This document shows, in pieces, positions 33,888 to 42,731 of a stretch of 64,000 nucleotides of DNA. The position numbers were made by a program, and so were the translations under genes. Under the pieces are notes generated by a model. That model searched no databases. It was not told the DNA's origin and worked only from the letters and a program-made list of their open reading frames with translations. Source of the DNA: Acinetobacter lactucae (GTDB lineage Bacteria > Pseudomonadota > Gammaproteobacteria > Pseudomonadales > Moraxellaceae); NCBI RefSeq assembly GCF_001605885.1, contig NZ_LRPE01000009.1, positions 62,001 to 126,000 on the forward strand. The letters run 5' to 3'. Each line of letters opens with the position of its first letter. Within the stretch, counting starts at the first letter, position 1.

Positions 33888-36800
33888 TGTTGTCACAATT
33901 TTTTATTCGTCGCCCTGTATTTGCATGGGTGATTGCGATTTTCATTATCTTGTTTGGGCTACTTAGTATTCCCAAACTCCCCATAGCACGTTTCCCTAGT
34001 GTCGCGCCTCCACAGGTCACCATTAGTGCTGTTTATCCAGGTGCTACTCCGAAAACAATTAATGACAGTGTAGTGACACTGATTGAAAGAGAACTATCCG
34101 GCGTTAAAAACTTACTTTATTACAGCGCAACCACCGACACTTCGGGTATGGCTCAAATATCGGCTACCTTTAAACCAGGTACAGATGTCGATATGGCTCA
34201 GGTTGATGTACAAAATAAAATTAAAGCCGTTGAAGCTCGTCTTCCTCAAATTGTTCGTCAACAAGGTCTACAAGTCGAGGCGACATCATCTGGCTTCTTA
34301 ATGTTAGTGGGTATTAATTCACCTACCAATCAATATTCTGAAGTTGATCTGAGCGATTACCTTGTCCGAAATGTCGTTGAAGAGTTAAAACGTGTTGAAG
34401 GTGTTGGTAAAGTTCAATCTTTTGGTGCCGAAAAAGCCATGCGTATTTGGGTAGATCCAAATAGGTTAGTTTCATATGGTCTTTCAATCAGTGATGTAAA
34501 TGCGGCAATTCGTGAAAATAATGTCGAAATCGCTCCTGGCCGTTTAGGTGATTTACCTGCTGAAAAAGGACAACTTATTACGGTTCCTTTATCTGCCCAA
34601 GGACAATTGAATGACGTTGAACAATTCAAGAATATCAGCTTAAAAAGTAAGATCAACGGTAGTGTCATTAGACTTTCTGATGTCGCGAATGTTGAAATTG
34701 GTTCACAAGCATATAACTTTGCTATTTTAGAAAATGGTAAACCAGCAACCGCAGCAGCCATCCAGCTTAGCCCTGGCGCAAATGCTGTAAAAACTGCTGA
34801 AGGTGTCAGAGCTAAAATTGAAGAATTAAAAGTTAATTTACCGGAAGGTATGCAATTTAGTATTCCTTACGATACTGCTCCATTTGTCAAAATATCGATT
34901 GAAAAGGTAATTCACACATTACTTGAAGCCATGGTTTTGGTCTTCATTGTGATGTATCTATTTCTTCATAATGTCCGTTATACGCTCATTCCGGCAATTG
35001 TTGCTCCTATTGCATTGTTAGGAACATTTGCAGTCATGCTGATTGCAGGTTTCTCAATCAATGTACTCACCATGTTTGGTATGGTGCTCGCCATCGGTAT
35101 TATCGTCGATGATGCGATTGTTGTCGTAGAGAATGTCGAACGAATTATGGCGACTGAGGGCTTACCTCCCAAGGAAGCGACCTCTAAAGCCATGAAAGAA
35201 ATCACCAGTCCAATTATTGGGATTACCTTGGTACTCGCTGCTGTATTTTTACCGATGGCTTTTGCCAGTGGTTCGGTCGGAATCATTTACAAGCAATTTA
35301 CGCTGACCATGTCAGTGTCGATCTTATTCTCTGCACTGTTAGCATTGATTTTAACCCCCGCACTTTGTGCGACAATTCTTAAACCAATTGATGAACATCA
35401 TCAGAAAAAAGGATTCTTTGCATGGTTTGACCGTACTTTTGATAATCTCACTAAAAAGTATGAAATCATTCTCTTTAAGGTCATCAAACACTCCATTCCA
35501 ATGATGGTGCTCTTTATCATTATTACAGTTGCGACTTTTGCTGGAATGAAATATTGGCCAACTGCATTTATGCCCGAAGAAGATCAAGGTTGGTTTTTAA
35601 CCACCTTCCAACTTCCATCTGATGCTTCTACTGAACGAACTAAAAGTGTCGTGAAAGAGTTTGAAGCAAGCATTCAAGACAATCCGGATGTTAAAAGCAA
35701 TACATCAATTTTAGGTTGGGGTTTCGGTGGTTCAGGTCAGAACGTTGCCGTTGCCTTTACAACACTAAAAGATTTCAAGGACAGAACATCTTCAGCATCT
35801 GAAATGACCAACTCAATTAATCAAACAATGGCACATAGTAAAGAAGGAACATCAATGGCTGTTCTACCTCCAGCCATTGATGAGTTAGGTACGTTCTCTG
35901 GCTTTAGTCTTCGATTACAAGACCGAGCGAACTTAGGTATGCCTGCATTGCTTGCTGCCCAAGATCAATTAATGGAAATGGCTGCCAAAAATAAAAAGTT
36001 TTATATGGTTTGGAATGAGGGCCTCCCTCAAGGAGATAGTATTTCTCTAAAAATTGACCGAGAAAAATTAAGTGCTCTGGGTGTTAAATTCGCTGATGTT
36101 TCAGACATTATCTCAACATCAATGGGTTCGATGTATATCAATGACTTCCCAAATCAAGGTCGCATGCAGCAAGTGATTGTGCAGGTTGAAGCAAAATCAC
36201 GTATGCAATTAAAGGATATTTTGAATCTTAAAGTAATGGGTGCCAGCGGCCAGTTGGTGTCTTTATCAGAAGTTGTGACTCCTCAATGGAACAAAGCACC
36301 CCAACAATACAACCGCTACAACGGACGTCCATCTTTAAGTATTGCGGGTATTCCTAACTTCGATACTTCATCTGGTGATGCAATGCGTGAAATGGAACAA
36401 CTCATCGCAAAATTACCAAAAGGGATTGGCTATGAATGGACTGGTATTTCTCTCCAAGAGAAACAATCAGAATCACAAATGGCATTCTTACTTGGATTAT
36501 CGATGCTCGTTGTGTTCCTTGTACTCGCAGCTCTTTATGAAAGCTGGTCAATTCCGCTATCTGTCATGCTAGTTGTGCCATTAGGTATTTTTGGAGCGAT
36601 CATTGCCATTATGTGCAAAGGGCTGATGAATGATGTGTTTTTCAAGATTGGCCTGATTACGATCATTGGTCTTTCCGCCAAGAATGCAATTTTGATTGTT
36701 GAATTCGCCAAGATGCTCAAAGAAGAAGGAATGAGTTTAGTTGAAGCTACTGTTGCCGCAGCAAAACTTCGCTTACGTCCTATTCTCATGACTTCCCTTG

Positions 36801-36997
36801 CCTTTACTTGTGGTGTTGTGCCTTTAGTCATTGCATCAGGAGCAAGTTCTGAAACACAACATGCGCTTGGAACTGGCGTGTTTGGCGGCATGATTTCAGC
36901 AACAATTTTGGCAATTTTCTTTGTACCGGTGTTCTTTATCTTTGTACTAGGTGCGGCCGAAAAACTGTTTTCTTCCAAGCAGAAAATTAAATCTTAA
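33884..36997 (+). CDS. adeB: AdeB, RND multidrug efflux transporter
   Basis: A 1037-residue inner-membrane proton antiporter of the HAE1 family. Twelve membrane segments and two large periplasmic loops are visible, along with the N-terminal FFIRRPVFAWVIAI and the proton-relay Asp-Asp pair in IGIIVDDAIVVVENVER. It is nearly identical in most parts to A. baumannii AdeB, which exports aminoglycosides, tetracyclines, fluoroquinolones, tigecycline and dyes. ATGATG offers two starts; AAGGAG precedes. Translation is coupled to adeA. The segment around 35640-35860 (periplasmic, residues 585-660) looks the most diverged from my memory of the reference. Confidence 0.97.
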   Translation: MMLSQFFIRRPVFAWVIAIFIILFGLLSIPKLPIARFPSVAPPQVTISAVYPGATPKTINDSVVTLIERELSGVKNLLYYSATTDTSGMAQISATFKPGTDVDMAQVDVQNKIKAVEARLPQIVRQQGLQVEATSSGFLMLVGINSPTNQYSEVDLSDYLVRNVVEELKRVEGVGKVQSFGAEKAMRIWVDPNRLVSYGLSISDVNAAIRENNVEIAPGRLGDLPAEKGQLITVPLSAQGQLNDVEQFKNISLKSKINGSVIRLSDVANVEIGSQAYNFAILENGKPATAAAIQLSPGANAVKTAEGVRAKIEELKVNLPEGMQFSIPYDTAPFVKISIEKVIHTLLEAMVLVFIVMYLFLHNVRYTLIPAIVAPIALLGTFAVMLIAGFSINVLTMFGMVLAIGIIVDDAIVVVENVERIMATEGLPPKEATSKAMKEITSPIIGITLVLAAVFLPMAFASGSVGIIYKQFTLTMSVSILFSALLALILTPALCATILKPIDEHHQKKGFFAWFDRTFDNLTKKYEIILFKVIKHSIPMMVLFIIITVATFAGMKYWPTAFMPEEDQGWFLTTFQLPSDASTERTKSVVKEFEASIQDNPDVKSNTSILGWGFGGSGQNVAVAFTTLKDFKDRTSSASEMTNSINQTMAHSKEGTSMAVLPPAIDELGTFSGFSLRLQDRANLGMPALLAAQDQLMEMAAKNKKFYMVWNEGLPQGDSISLKIDREKLSALGVKFADVSDIISTSMGSMYINDFPNQGRMQQVIVQVEAKSRMQLKDILNLKVMGASGQLVSLSEVVTPQWNKAPQQYNRYNGRPSLSIAGIPNFDTSSGDAMREMEQLIAKLPKGIGYEWTGISLQEKQSESQMAFLLGLSMLVVFLVLAALYESWSIPLSVMLVVPLGIFGAIIAIMCKGLMNDVFFKIGLITIIGLSAKNAILIVEFAKMLKEEGMSLVEATVAAAKLRLRPILMTSLAFTCGVVPLVIASGASSETQHALGTGVFGGMISATILAIFFVPVFFIFVLGAAEKLFSSKQKIKS

Positions 36998-37008
36998 ATG
37001 AAATAAAG

Positions 37009-37034
37009 CAAGGGAAATTAAAGAATTTCCCTTG
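37009..37034 (+). terminator. strong hairpin between adeB and adeC
   Basis: An 11-bp perfect stem CAAGGGAAATT / AATTTCCCTTG with a 4-nt loop lies 12 bp after the adeB stop and 43 bp before adeC. Only a short pyrimidine tract follows (TTCCTCTT), so it may attenuate rather than stop transcription into adeC, or stabilise adeAB mRNA. Confidence 0.6.
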
Positions 37035-37076
37035 TTCCTCTTATATCTAAATTTATTCTATTATTTGGAGAAAAGC

Positions 37077-38471
37077 ATGTCTAAGTCGGCTGTTTTATCT
37101 CGTGGATTTATGATTTCCACACTTTCAATTACTTTAACTGCATGTATAAGTATGCAATCGCCTCAACCGGCTGTTAAGTCTGATATTCCACAAAATTTCG
37201 CTGAAACTTATGCTGGTCCTTCAATTGCTAACCAAGGCTATAAAACTTTCTTTTCCGATCCTCGTTTATTGGAAGTCATTGAAATAAGCTTGAATAATAA
37301 CCGTGATTTACGTACAGCAGCGTTAAATATTGAGCGTGCCCAGCAGCAATACCAAATTACTAAATATGATCAACTTCCAACCATTGGTGCAACAGCAAAC
37401 GCCATTAGGCAAGTTAACCCATCTGTAGATCCTAACAATCCTTATTCTACATTTCAGGTAGGATTAGGTGTAACAGCGTATGAGCTAGATTTTTGGGGTC
37501 GTGTTAAAAGTCTTAAAGATGCGGCATTAAATAACTACCTTGCAACACAAAGTGCTAAAGACTCAACTCAAATTAGTTTGGTGAGTCAAGTTGCACAAGC
37601 GTGGTTAAACTATTCGTTTGCAACAGCAAACTTAAACCTTGCGCAGCAAACCTTAAAAGCTCAACTTGATTCATACAATCTCAACCAGAAACGTTTTAAC
37701 GTCGGGATTGATAGTGAAATACCTTTACGCCAAGCCCAGATTTCAGTCGAAACAGCACGTAATGATGTCGCAAACTACAGAACTCAAGTTTCACAAGCAC
37801 AGAACTTGTTAAATCTTTTGGCTGGACAAGCGATTCCATCAAAACTACTTCCGACTCAGTCGGTTAAAACGATTACTCAAGAAAAGAATTTTTCAACAGG
37901 CTTAAGTAGCGATTTACTACAAAACCGTCCAGACCTAAAAGTAGCTGAATATCAACTTCGTGCAGCTGGTGCCAACATTGGCGCTGCAAAAGCCCGCATG
38001 TTTCCGACCATTACACTCACAGGTTCAGCTGGATATGCATCAACGGAACTGAAAGACTTATTTAAATCTGGCGTCTTTGCATGGTCAGTTGGTCCTAGTA
38101 TAGACCTGCCTATTTTTGACTGGGGAACGCGTAAAGCCAATATTAAGGTTTCAGAGATCGACCAAAAGATTGCACTTTCTGAATATGAAAAAGCGATTCA
38201 GTCTTCTTTCCGCGAAGTCAATGATGCCTTAGCAGCCCATGCTCATATCGAAGAACGTTTAAATGCCCAGCGCCGTTTAGTGTCTGCAACCGATACCAAT
38301 TATAAACTCTCTACTGCCCGCTTTAGAGCCGGGATTGATAGTTATTTGACTGTTTTGGATGCTCAGCGTTCTGCATATTCGGCTCAACAAGGTTTACTGA
38401 TTCTCGAACAAACCAAATTAAATAATCAAATTGAACTCTATAAAGCCTTGGGTGGAGGGTTAAATAAATAA
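37077..38471 (+). CDS. adeC: AdeC, outer-membrane channel of RND efflux pump
   Basis: A 464-residue outer-membrane lipoprotein of the TolC/OprM type (NodT family). The ATG at 37077 has GGAG upstream and gives a lipoprotein signal ending LTLTAC (Cys23). Two repeated OEP halves are visible (NRDLRTAALNIERAQQQY and NRPDLKVAEYQLRAAGANIGAAKARMFPTI). It provides the exit duct for AdeAB. It is present here, though many A. baumannii strains lack it. The start at 37032 gives a leader of no recognisable function. A hairpin separates it from adeB. Confidence 0.95.
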   Translation: MSKSAVLSRGFMISTLSITLTACISMQSPQPAVKSDIPQNFAETYAGPSIANQGYKTFFSDPRLLEVIEISLNNNRDLRTAALNIERAQQQYQITKYDQLPTIGATANAIRQVNPSVDPNNPYSTFQVGLGVTAYELDFWGRVKSLKDAALNNYLATQSAKDSTQISLVSQVAQAWLNYSFATANLNLAQQTLKAQLDSYNLNQKRFNVGIDSEIPLRQAQISVETARNDVANYRTQVSQAQNLLNLLAGQAIPSKLLPTQSVKTITQEKNFSTGLSSDLLQNRPDLKVAEYQLRAAGANIGAAKARMFPTITLTGSAGYASTELKDLFKSGVFAWSVGPSIDLPIFDWGTRKANIKVSEIDQKIALSEYEKAIQSSFREVNDALAAHAHIEERLNAQRRLVSATDTNYKLSTARFRAGIDSYLTVLDAQRSAYSAQQGLLILEQTKLNNQIELYKALGGGLNK

Positions 38472-38484
38472 CCTATTCTCAAAA

Positions 38485-38520
38485 AATCTTTAAAGGCTAA
38501 TTAGGCATCATCATTAGCCT
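38485..38520 (+). terminator. hairpin terminator after adeC
   Basis: TTTAAAGGCTAAT pairs with ATTAGCCTTTAA with an 11-nt loop, directly after the adeC stop. It ends the ade transcription unit. Confidence 0.7.
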
Positions 38521-38624
38521 TTAAATTTCATATTTTTTCTAAAAAGGACGATTAGAAATTTGTTTTTCGCATATTTAATTCAGTTGAGTTGAATTTTGCC
38601 CTGCCTTATTTATGAGGTCTATTT

Positions 38625-40631
38625 ATGAAAATACTAATATTCCCCCTACGCCAATCCCTATGTATTCTCAGCCTATTTAGTATAGTAGTTACAAGTGGCT
38701 GTCAGTTGGTGAGCTTGAAAAAACAGACACTTCATACCACTATTTCAAACGAACGTAATAGTATTCTCACCCAAAAAAAATTAAGTGAAGCCAGCCTAAA
38801 TGTTTTATATATGTCTGGTATGGATGCAAAAATTTGCATGCAAACTCCAGAAGCATGTATTGCTGATTTAGAGAAAATTCCTCAAATTCAGGGAGATCAA
38901 TTATTATCTACTGCCAGTGAACTCTATCTCTCAAAAGCTTTAGCTCTTTCGGAGTCTTATGATTGCAAAACCAATAATAATGTAAATGCTAAAGCTGAAG
39001 AAGCAAACAATGGGGACTGTTTGGAACAAGAACTTCACGCTTTAGATAAAACTATTCGCTATAGCTATGCTTATTTATTTAAGTCGTCTCGCGAACCTCA
39101 AGATCGTATTTTTGATAATCGACAAGTACAAATTCGAGATTTTTATAATCAAGCACTCAATCAATTAGTGAATGTGTATAGTGAAAAGAATACTTCCGCA
39201 ACAATTCCTTCCGAGATAAAAATTGGTAAAAGTACATATACGATTGATATTGAGTCCTATCAAAAATTACAAGGCAAAAAACTTGAAAAATTCACTTCAA
39301 GCTACAACATGAATTTTTCTGGTTTAAGAAGTATTAACCGTCGTGATGGTTTTGGTTCAGATTTTGTTGCGGTTTTACACTCTAATGAAGACCCATCTCA
39401 AAAAGAGAACCCTTATATTCTTGATCCATTAGCTTACAACTACCCAAATGGCATCAATCCCAATATTCATAAAGCCCATTATCTCGCTTCTACTCTTGTG
39501 GCCGAACCACAAAATAAAATAACGACCCAAAGTGACATATTGAATAGTCCAGATTTCAAAATAAAAATCTATGACCCTTACAATGTCGAAAAAATTAATA
39601 TTGCGGGCAAAGAATACTCACTGGCAGCAAATTTTTCTGCACCTTATGGTTTATGGCTGGCCGAAAATAATCTAGGTGCGGCTGCATATTTGACACTGAT
39701 TGACCGCAATCAACGATTAAACATGCCGCATTTATATATGCTTGAACCCTATAATCCAAATAAAAAAGTAATTGTATTGGTTCACGGGCTTGCCAGTAGT
39801 CCAGAAGCATGGATTGCAGTAACCAATGAAATTATGGGAGATAAAACGTTACGTGAAAATTATCAAGTTTGGCAAATCTTTTACTCAACCAATATGCCTA
39901 TTTTGGAAAGTCGTTTTCAAATTTACGCATTATTGAAGCAAGCATTTGGATCTCTTAATCCTCAAGATCCAGCTGCCACTAATGCTGTTTTAATTGGTCA
40001 TAGCATGGGAGGAATTATTAGTCGGCTTTTAGTGAGTAATGCTGATATTTTAAAAGAAGCCTTACCTATGATGAGTAACTATGAACAAGCACGTATGAGA
40101 AAACATCCTGTAATTGGCGAACGTTTAAAAATGGAACCCATTCCAAACTTTGATCGCGTCATTTTCCTTGCGGCTCCGCATCGGGGGACAAACTATGCCG
40201 ATCGTTGGTTCACTTTAACTGCACGTAAAATTATTCGATTACCCTCTACATTTTTAAAAACCTTAACTGATACATTGATAAGTAATGACGACGACCTTAA
40301 AGACTTTGTAAGAACTATCAATAATAAACTTCAAAATGGCCCTAGCGATCTGAGTAATAAATCTGAGTTTATGGAACTCACCTCAGGCATAACCCCTAAA
40401 GAAGGTCTAGTTTTTCACTCTATTATGGGCAATATCACCAAAAGCGATGATCCAAACACCATTACAGACGGTATCGTTCCCTATAAGAGCGCTCATTTGG
40501 AGGGGGCTATTTCAGAAAAAGTCATTAAAGGTGGGCATTCAATCCAACTAAAACCTGAAACAGTATTAGAACTTCGTCGTATATTGAGCCAACATTTAAT
40601 AAATCATAGTTTAAATGATCAGAAAAACTAA
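38625..40631 (+). CDS. large lipoprotein with alpha/beta hydrolase (lipase-like) domain
   Basis: A 668-residue secreted lipoprotein. The signal ends in VVTSGC (Cys26). The N-terminal half (about 30-370) has no domain I recognise. The C-terminal half is an alpha/beta hydrolase: oxyanion motif VLVHGLASSPEAW near 384-396, nucleophile elbow GHSMGG with Ser460, and a likely catalytic His in GGHSIQLKP near the end. The fold resembles PGAP1/lipase-like esterases acting on membrane lipids or wax/triacylglycerols. It stands alone between terminators after adeC. Membrane-facing esterase is likely; the true substrate is unknown. Confidence 0.82.
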   Translation: MKILIFPLRQSLCILSLFSIVVTSGCQLVSLKKQTLHTTISNERNSILTQKKLSEASLNVLYMSGMDAKICMQTPEACIADLEKIPQIQGDQLLSTASELYLSKALALSESYDCKTNNNVNAKAEEANNGDCLEQELHALDKTIRYSYAYLFKSSREPQDRIFDNRQVQIRDFYNQALNQLVNVYSEKNTSATIPSEIKIGKSTYTIDIESYQKLQGKKLEKFTSSYNMNFSGLRSINRRDGFGSDFVAVLHSNEDPSQKENPYILDPLAYNYPNGINPNIHKAHYLASTLVAEPQNKITTQSDILNSPDFKIKIYDPYNVEKINIAGKEYSLAANFSAPYGLWLAENNLGAAAYLTLIDRNQRLNMPHLYMLEPYNPNKKVIVLVHGLASSPEAWIAVTNEIMGDKTLRENYQVWQIFYSTNMPILESRFQIYALLKQAFGSLNPQDPAATNAVLIGHSMGGIISRLLVSNADILKEALPMMSNYEQARMRKHPVIGERLKMEPIPNFDRVIFLAAPHRGTNYADRWFTLTARKIIRLPSTFLKTLTDTLISNDDDLKDFVRTINNKLQNGPSDLSNKSEFMELTSGITPKEGLVFHSIMGNITKSDDPNTITDGIVPYKSAHLEGAISEKVIKGGHSIQLKPETVLELRRILSQHLINHSLNDQKN

Positions 40632-40636
40632 ATATA

Positions 40637-40672
40637 AAAAAGCTAAAGTGAAATCACTTTAGCTTTTTTTCT
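40637..40672. terminator. bidirectional intrinsic terminator
   Basis: AAAAAAGCTAAAGTG / CACTTTAGCTTTTTT stem with a 4-nt loop between two convergent genes. A and T runs on both sides make it active in either direction. Confidence 0.9.
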
Positions 40673-40674
40673 AT

Positions 40675-41082
40675 CTATTGTTTAGTTTCTTCTATCCGTT
40701 TACGAATTTCTTCTCGCCATTTTACGGCGTTTTCTTGTTGTTTATTCAGCAGGACGCCGAGCATATAAGCGGTCACTGCTGCACCAATTAAAGCAATTCC
40801 ACTTTCATAAATAATATCTATGACGAACTCTAAAACGCCTTCTGACAAAAAGTCTAAAGTACCAGAAAATTTAAGGAGTTTAGCGATTGCTACTACAACA
40901 ATTCCTAAAAGTGCTCCAGTCCATAAAAATATTTTGTGGATATTAATAGGCGCTGTGACTTGGTCAATTTGGTCAGGATATTTTCGATAGTACTCAACTT
41001 CATCTTCTGTCACTTTGGCAGATGACTTAAATAGTAATTTAATAAAAAGTGTATCTTGATCAAGTTTTGAATTTTTCTTCAT
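40675..41082 (-). CDS. small membrane protein, unknown function
   Basis: A 135-residue protein not assigned to a family. Two membrane segments are visible: IFLWTGALLGIVVVAIAKLL (about 49-68) and a second amphipathic/hydrophobic stretch ending LIGAAVTAYMLGVLL (about 97-111). The N-terminal 45 residues and the C-terminal tail (NKQQENAVKWREEIRKRIEE) are charged and likely cytoplasmic, the latter with coiled-coil character. Codon use is like its neighbours. It converges with the lipoprotein gene and shares its terminator. No function is inferred. Confidence 0.7.
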   Translation of the reverse strand: MKKNSKLDQDTLFIKLLFKSSAKVTEDEVEYYRKYPDQIDQVTAPINIHKIFLWTGALLGIVVVAIAKLLKFSGTLDFLSEGVLEFVIDIIYESGIALIGAAVTAYMLGVLLNKQQENAVKWREEIRKRIEETKQ

Positions 41083-41219
41083 AGATACCGTACTTTATAA
41101 ATTTTCTAATCTTTTATCTTACCTATTGTTGTTCACTACGCAACTACTCCTTAGAAGATCTAGCCATTTATAGAGAGCTTTAACACCCTCTATATTCACA
41201 TTTTTATTAAGTATTAAAT

Positions 41220-41816
41220 TTAGCTTAGCCCATTTAAAATCATTAATACCGTTTGCTCCATTTGCTTTTGTCTATGTTGATCAGTGACGCCTTGAATACT
41301 GAACGCCCAATAAGCTTCAAATAAACAAACAATGACATAGGCCGCTGAGCTAATCGCCTCTGGAGGTGCTTTTGTATATTCTTGTGCCAATTGATTTTCA
41401 AAATCCGGAAGCCAATGCTTTGTCCAAAGTGTATGGAGCATTTGCTGGATAAACGGATTTCTCGCACTTTGAGCAACCAGTTCGAACCAAACGATTAAAT
41501 CATCTTGAGTCCGATACACTTCCGGTGTGAACATCATTATAATTCGTTCGCTCAATGGTTTCCCACTAAAACGATGAATAATTTCAGTCCCCATTTTCGA
41601 AATGTAATGTTCAATGAAAGCGTTCATTAACTCTGAACGTGACGAAAAATAATGATGTACTAGAGTACGTTGCATGCCTGAAGCTTCAGCTACTTTGGCA
41701 AAAGTAATTCCTTCGAGTCCTTCCCTCGCCACTACAGAAACAGCCGCTTGAAGAATTTCATAAGACCTTTCCTGTGCTTTACTCGGCCTTCCTATTTTGT
41801 TTTCCATTATCGCCAT
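41220..41816 (-). CDS. TetR family transcriptional regulator
   Basis: A 198-residue regulator with helix-turn-helix at about 18-66 (SYEILQAAVSVV...FAKVAEASGMQRTLVHHYFSSRSELM). A second ATG three codons in (41807) may be the true start; neither has a clear ribosome site. It is divergent from the membrane protein/FAD oxidoreductase operon, and the palindrome ACTGACATGACAGT in the 80-bp gap between them is its likely operator. It would repress that operon and itself. Confidence 0.9.
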   Translation of the reverse strand: MAIMENKIGRPSKAQERSYEILQAAVSVVAREGLEGITFAKVAEASGMQRTLVHHYFSSRSELMNAFIEHYISKMGTEIIHRFSGKPLSERIIMMFTPEVYRTQDDLIVWFELVAQSARNPFIQQMLHTLWTKHWLPDFENQLAQEYTKAPPEAISSAAYVIVCLFEAYWAFSIQGVTDQHRQKQMEQTVLMILNGLS

Positions 41817-41858
41817 AAATAAAAAGTAGTTTACTAATTAATCATAACATATTATTTT

Positions 41859-41872
41859 ACTGACATGACAGT
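41859..41872. promoter_or_regulatory. TetR operator, divergent promoter
   Basis: ACTGACATGACAGT, a 14-bp near-perfect palindrome (ACTGwCATGwCAGT) extended by TTTA/TCAA. It is central in the gap between the TetR gene and the 7-TM protein gene. Confidence 0.65.
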
Positions 41873-41896
41873 CAATTAATTACAAGGAAGTCTATT

Positions 41897-42652
41897 ATGA
41901 AAATTCTCGGTCTAGATGCCGGCAGTGAAACGGAAGCTACGGCATCAAAAATCCTAACAAACAATGAAATGACACATGCCGCTATTTTGGAAATTGTAAA
42001 TATTTGCGGGCTGGTTGCCTGTATTGTATTAGCACTTATTGGCTGGATGTACGGCGCAAAATTTCTCAAGAAAAAGAATATATTGCTCGGCTTAGAATGT
42101 TGGATCGTTGCTTTCTCTGCCACTAACTTTGTTGCTTACATGTTGACTGCTTGGAATGTTAATCTTTCAATTACTATGTTTCTTGATTCATTCTCACGTA
42201 GTTTCGGTATGCCAATTATTGCCGTGCTTGGCCTGATGGCTCTGACCCATAATTACAAACCTTCTCCTCTTAAGGAGTTTCTATTATTCGCATTTTCATT
42301 TGCCGGCACTTTTGTTGTTTTTCTGGCGGATTTCTTTGACGAAATACGTCCATATTTTTACATAGTTATGTGGGTAATTCTGGTGATTTACCTTTGTTAC
42401 TTCATTATTTGTTTGGTACGTGCCAGAGAGATCGTACATGCTTTGGCTACTACATTAACAGTTATAAGCAGTCTATCGATAGCTATCGTATATGACTTCT
42501 TCCCTATACCTGGCGATGACAACCATATGATTTTTATGACTTTGGCTTTTATTACTTGGGGGTTCTCTATTATTCAATTGTATTACGCATATACAGCCCT
42601 AGAGCGATCACAAAATGTTTCTATGCAATCTTTTGTTCCTGCTCGCCAGTAA
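41897..42652 (+). CDS. seven-transmembrane protein, unknown function
   Basis: A 251-residue inner-membrane protein with seven predicted hydrophobic segments (about 29-53, 62-84, 92-118, 127-147, 153-176, 180-205, 214-238) and a soluble N-terminus of 28 residues (MKILGLDAGSETEATASK). I do not recognise the family. Acidic residues occur at loop edges (DFFDE, PGDDNH). AAGGA precedes the ATG. It is the first gene of a TetR-controlled unit with an FAD amine/amino-acid oxidase-like gene 80 bp downstream, so a transporter or sensor for that enzyme's substrate is possible, but this is only context. Confidence 0.75.
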   Translation: MKILGLDAGSETEATASKILTNNEMTHAAILEIVNICGLVACIVLALIGWMYGAKFLKKKNILLGLECWIVAFSATNFVAYMLTAWNVNLSITMFLDSFSRSFGMPIIAVLGLMALTHNYKPSPLKEFLLFAFSFAGTFVVFLADFFDEIRPYFYIVMWVILVIYLCYFIICLVRAREIVHALATTLTVISSLSIAIVYDFFPIPGDDNHMIFMTLAFITWGFSIIQLYYAYTALERSQNVSMQSFVPARQ

Positions 42653-42731
42653 AAACATAGCAAATGCATTGTTTTTAAAAAGGATTAAAACCAGTGCTCT
42701 AGCACTGTGAAATGATATAGAAGGATAACGA

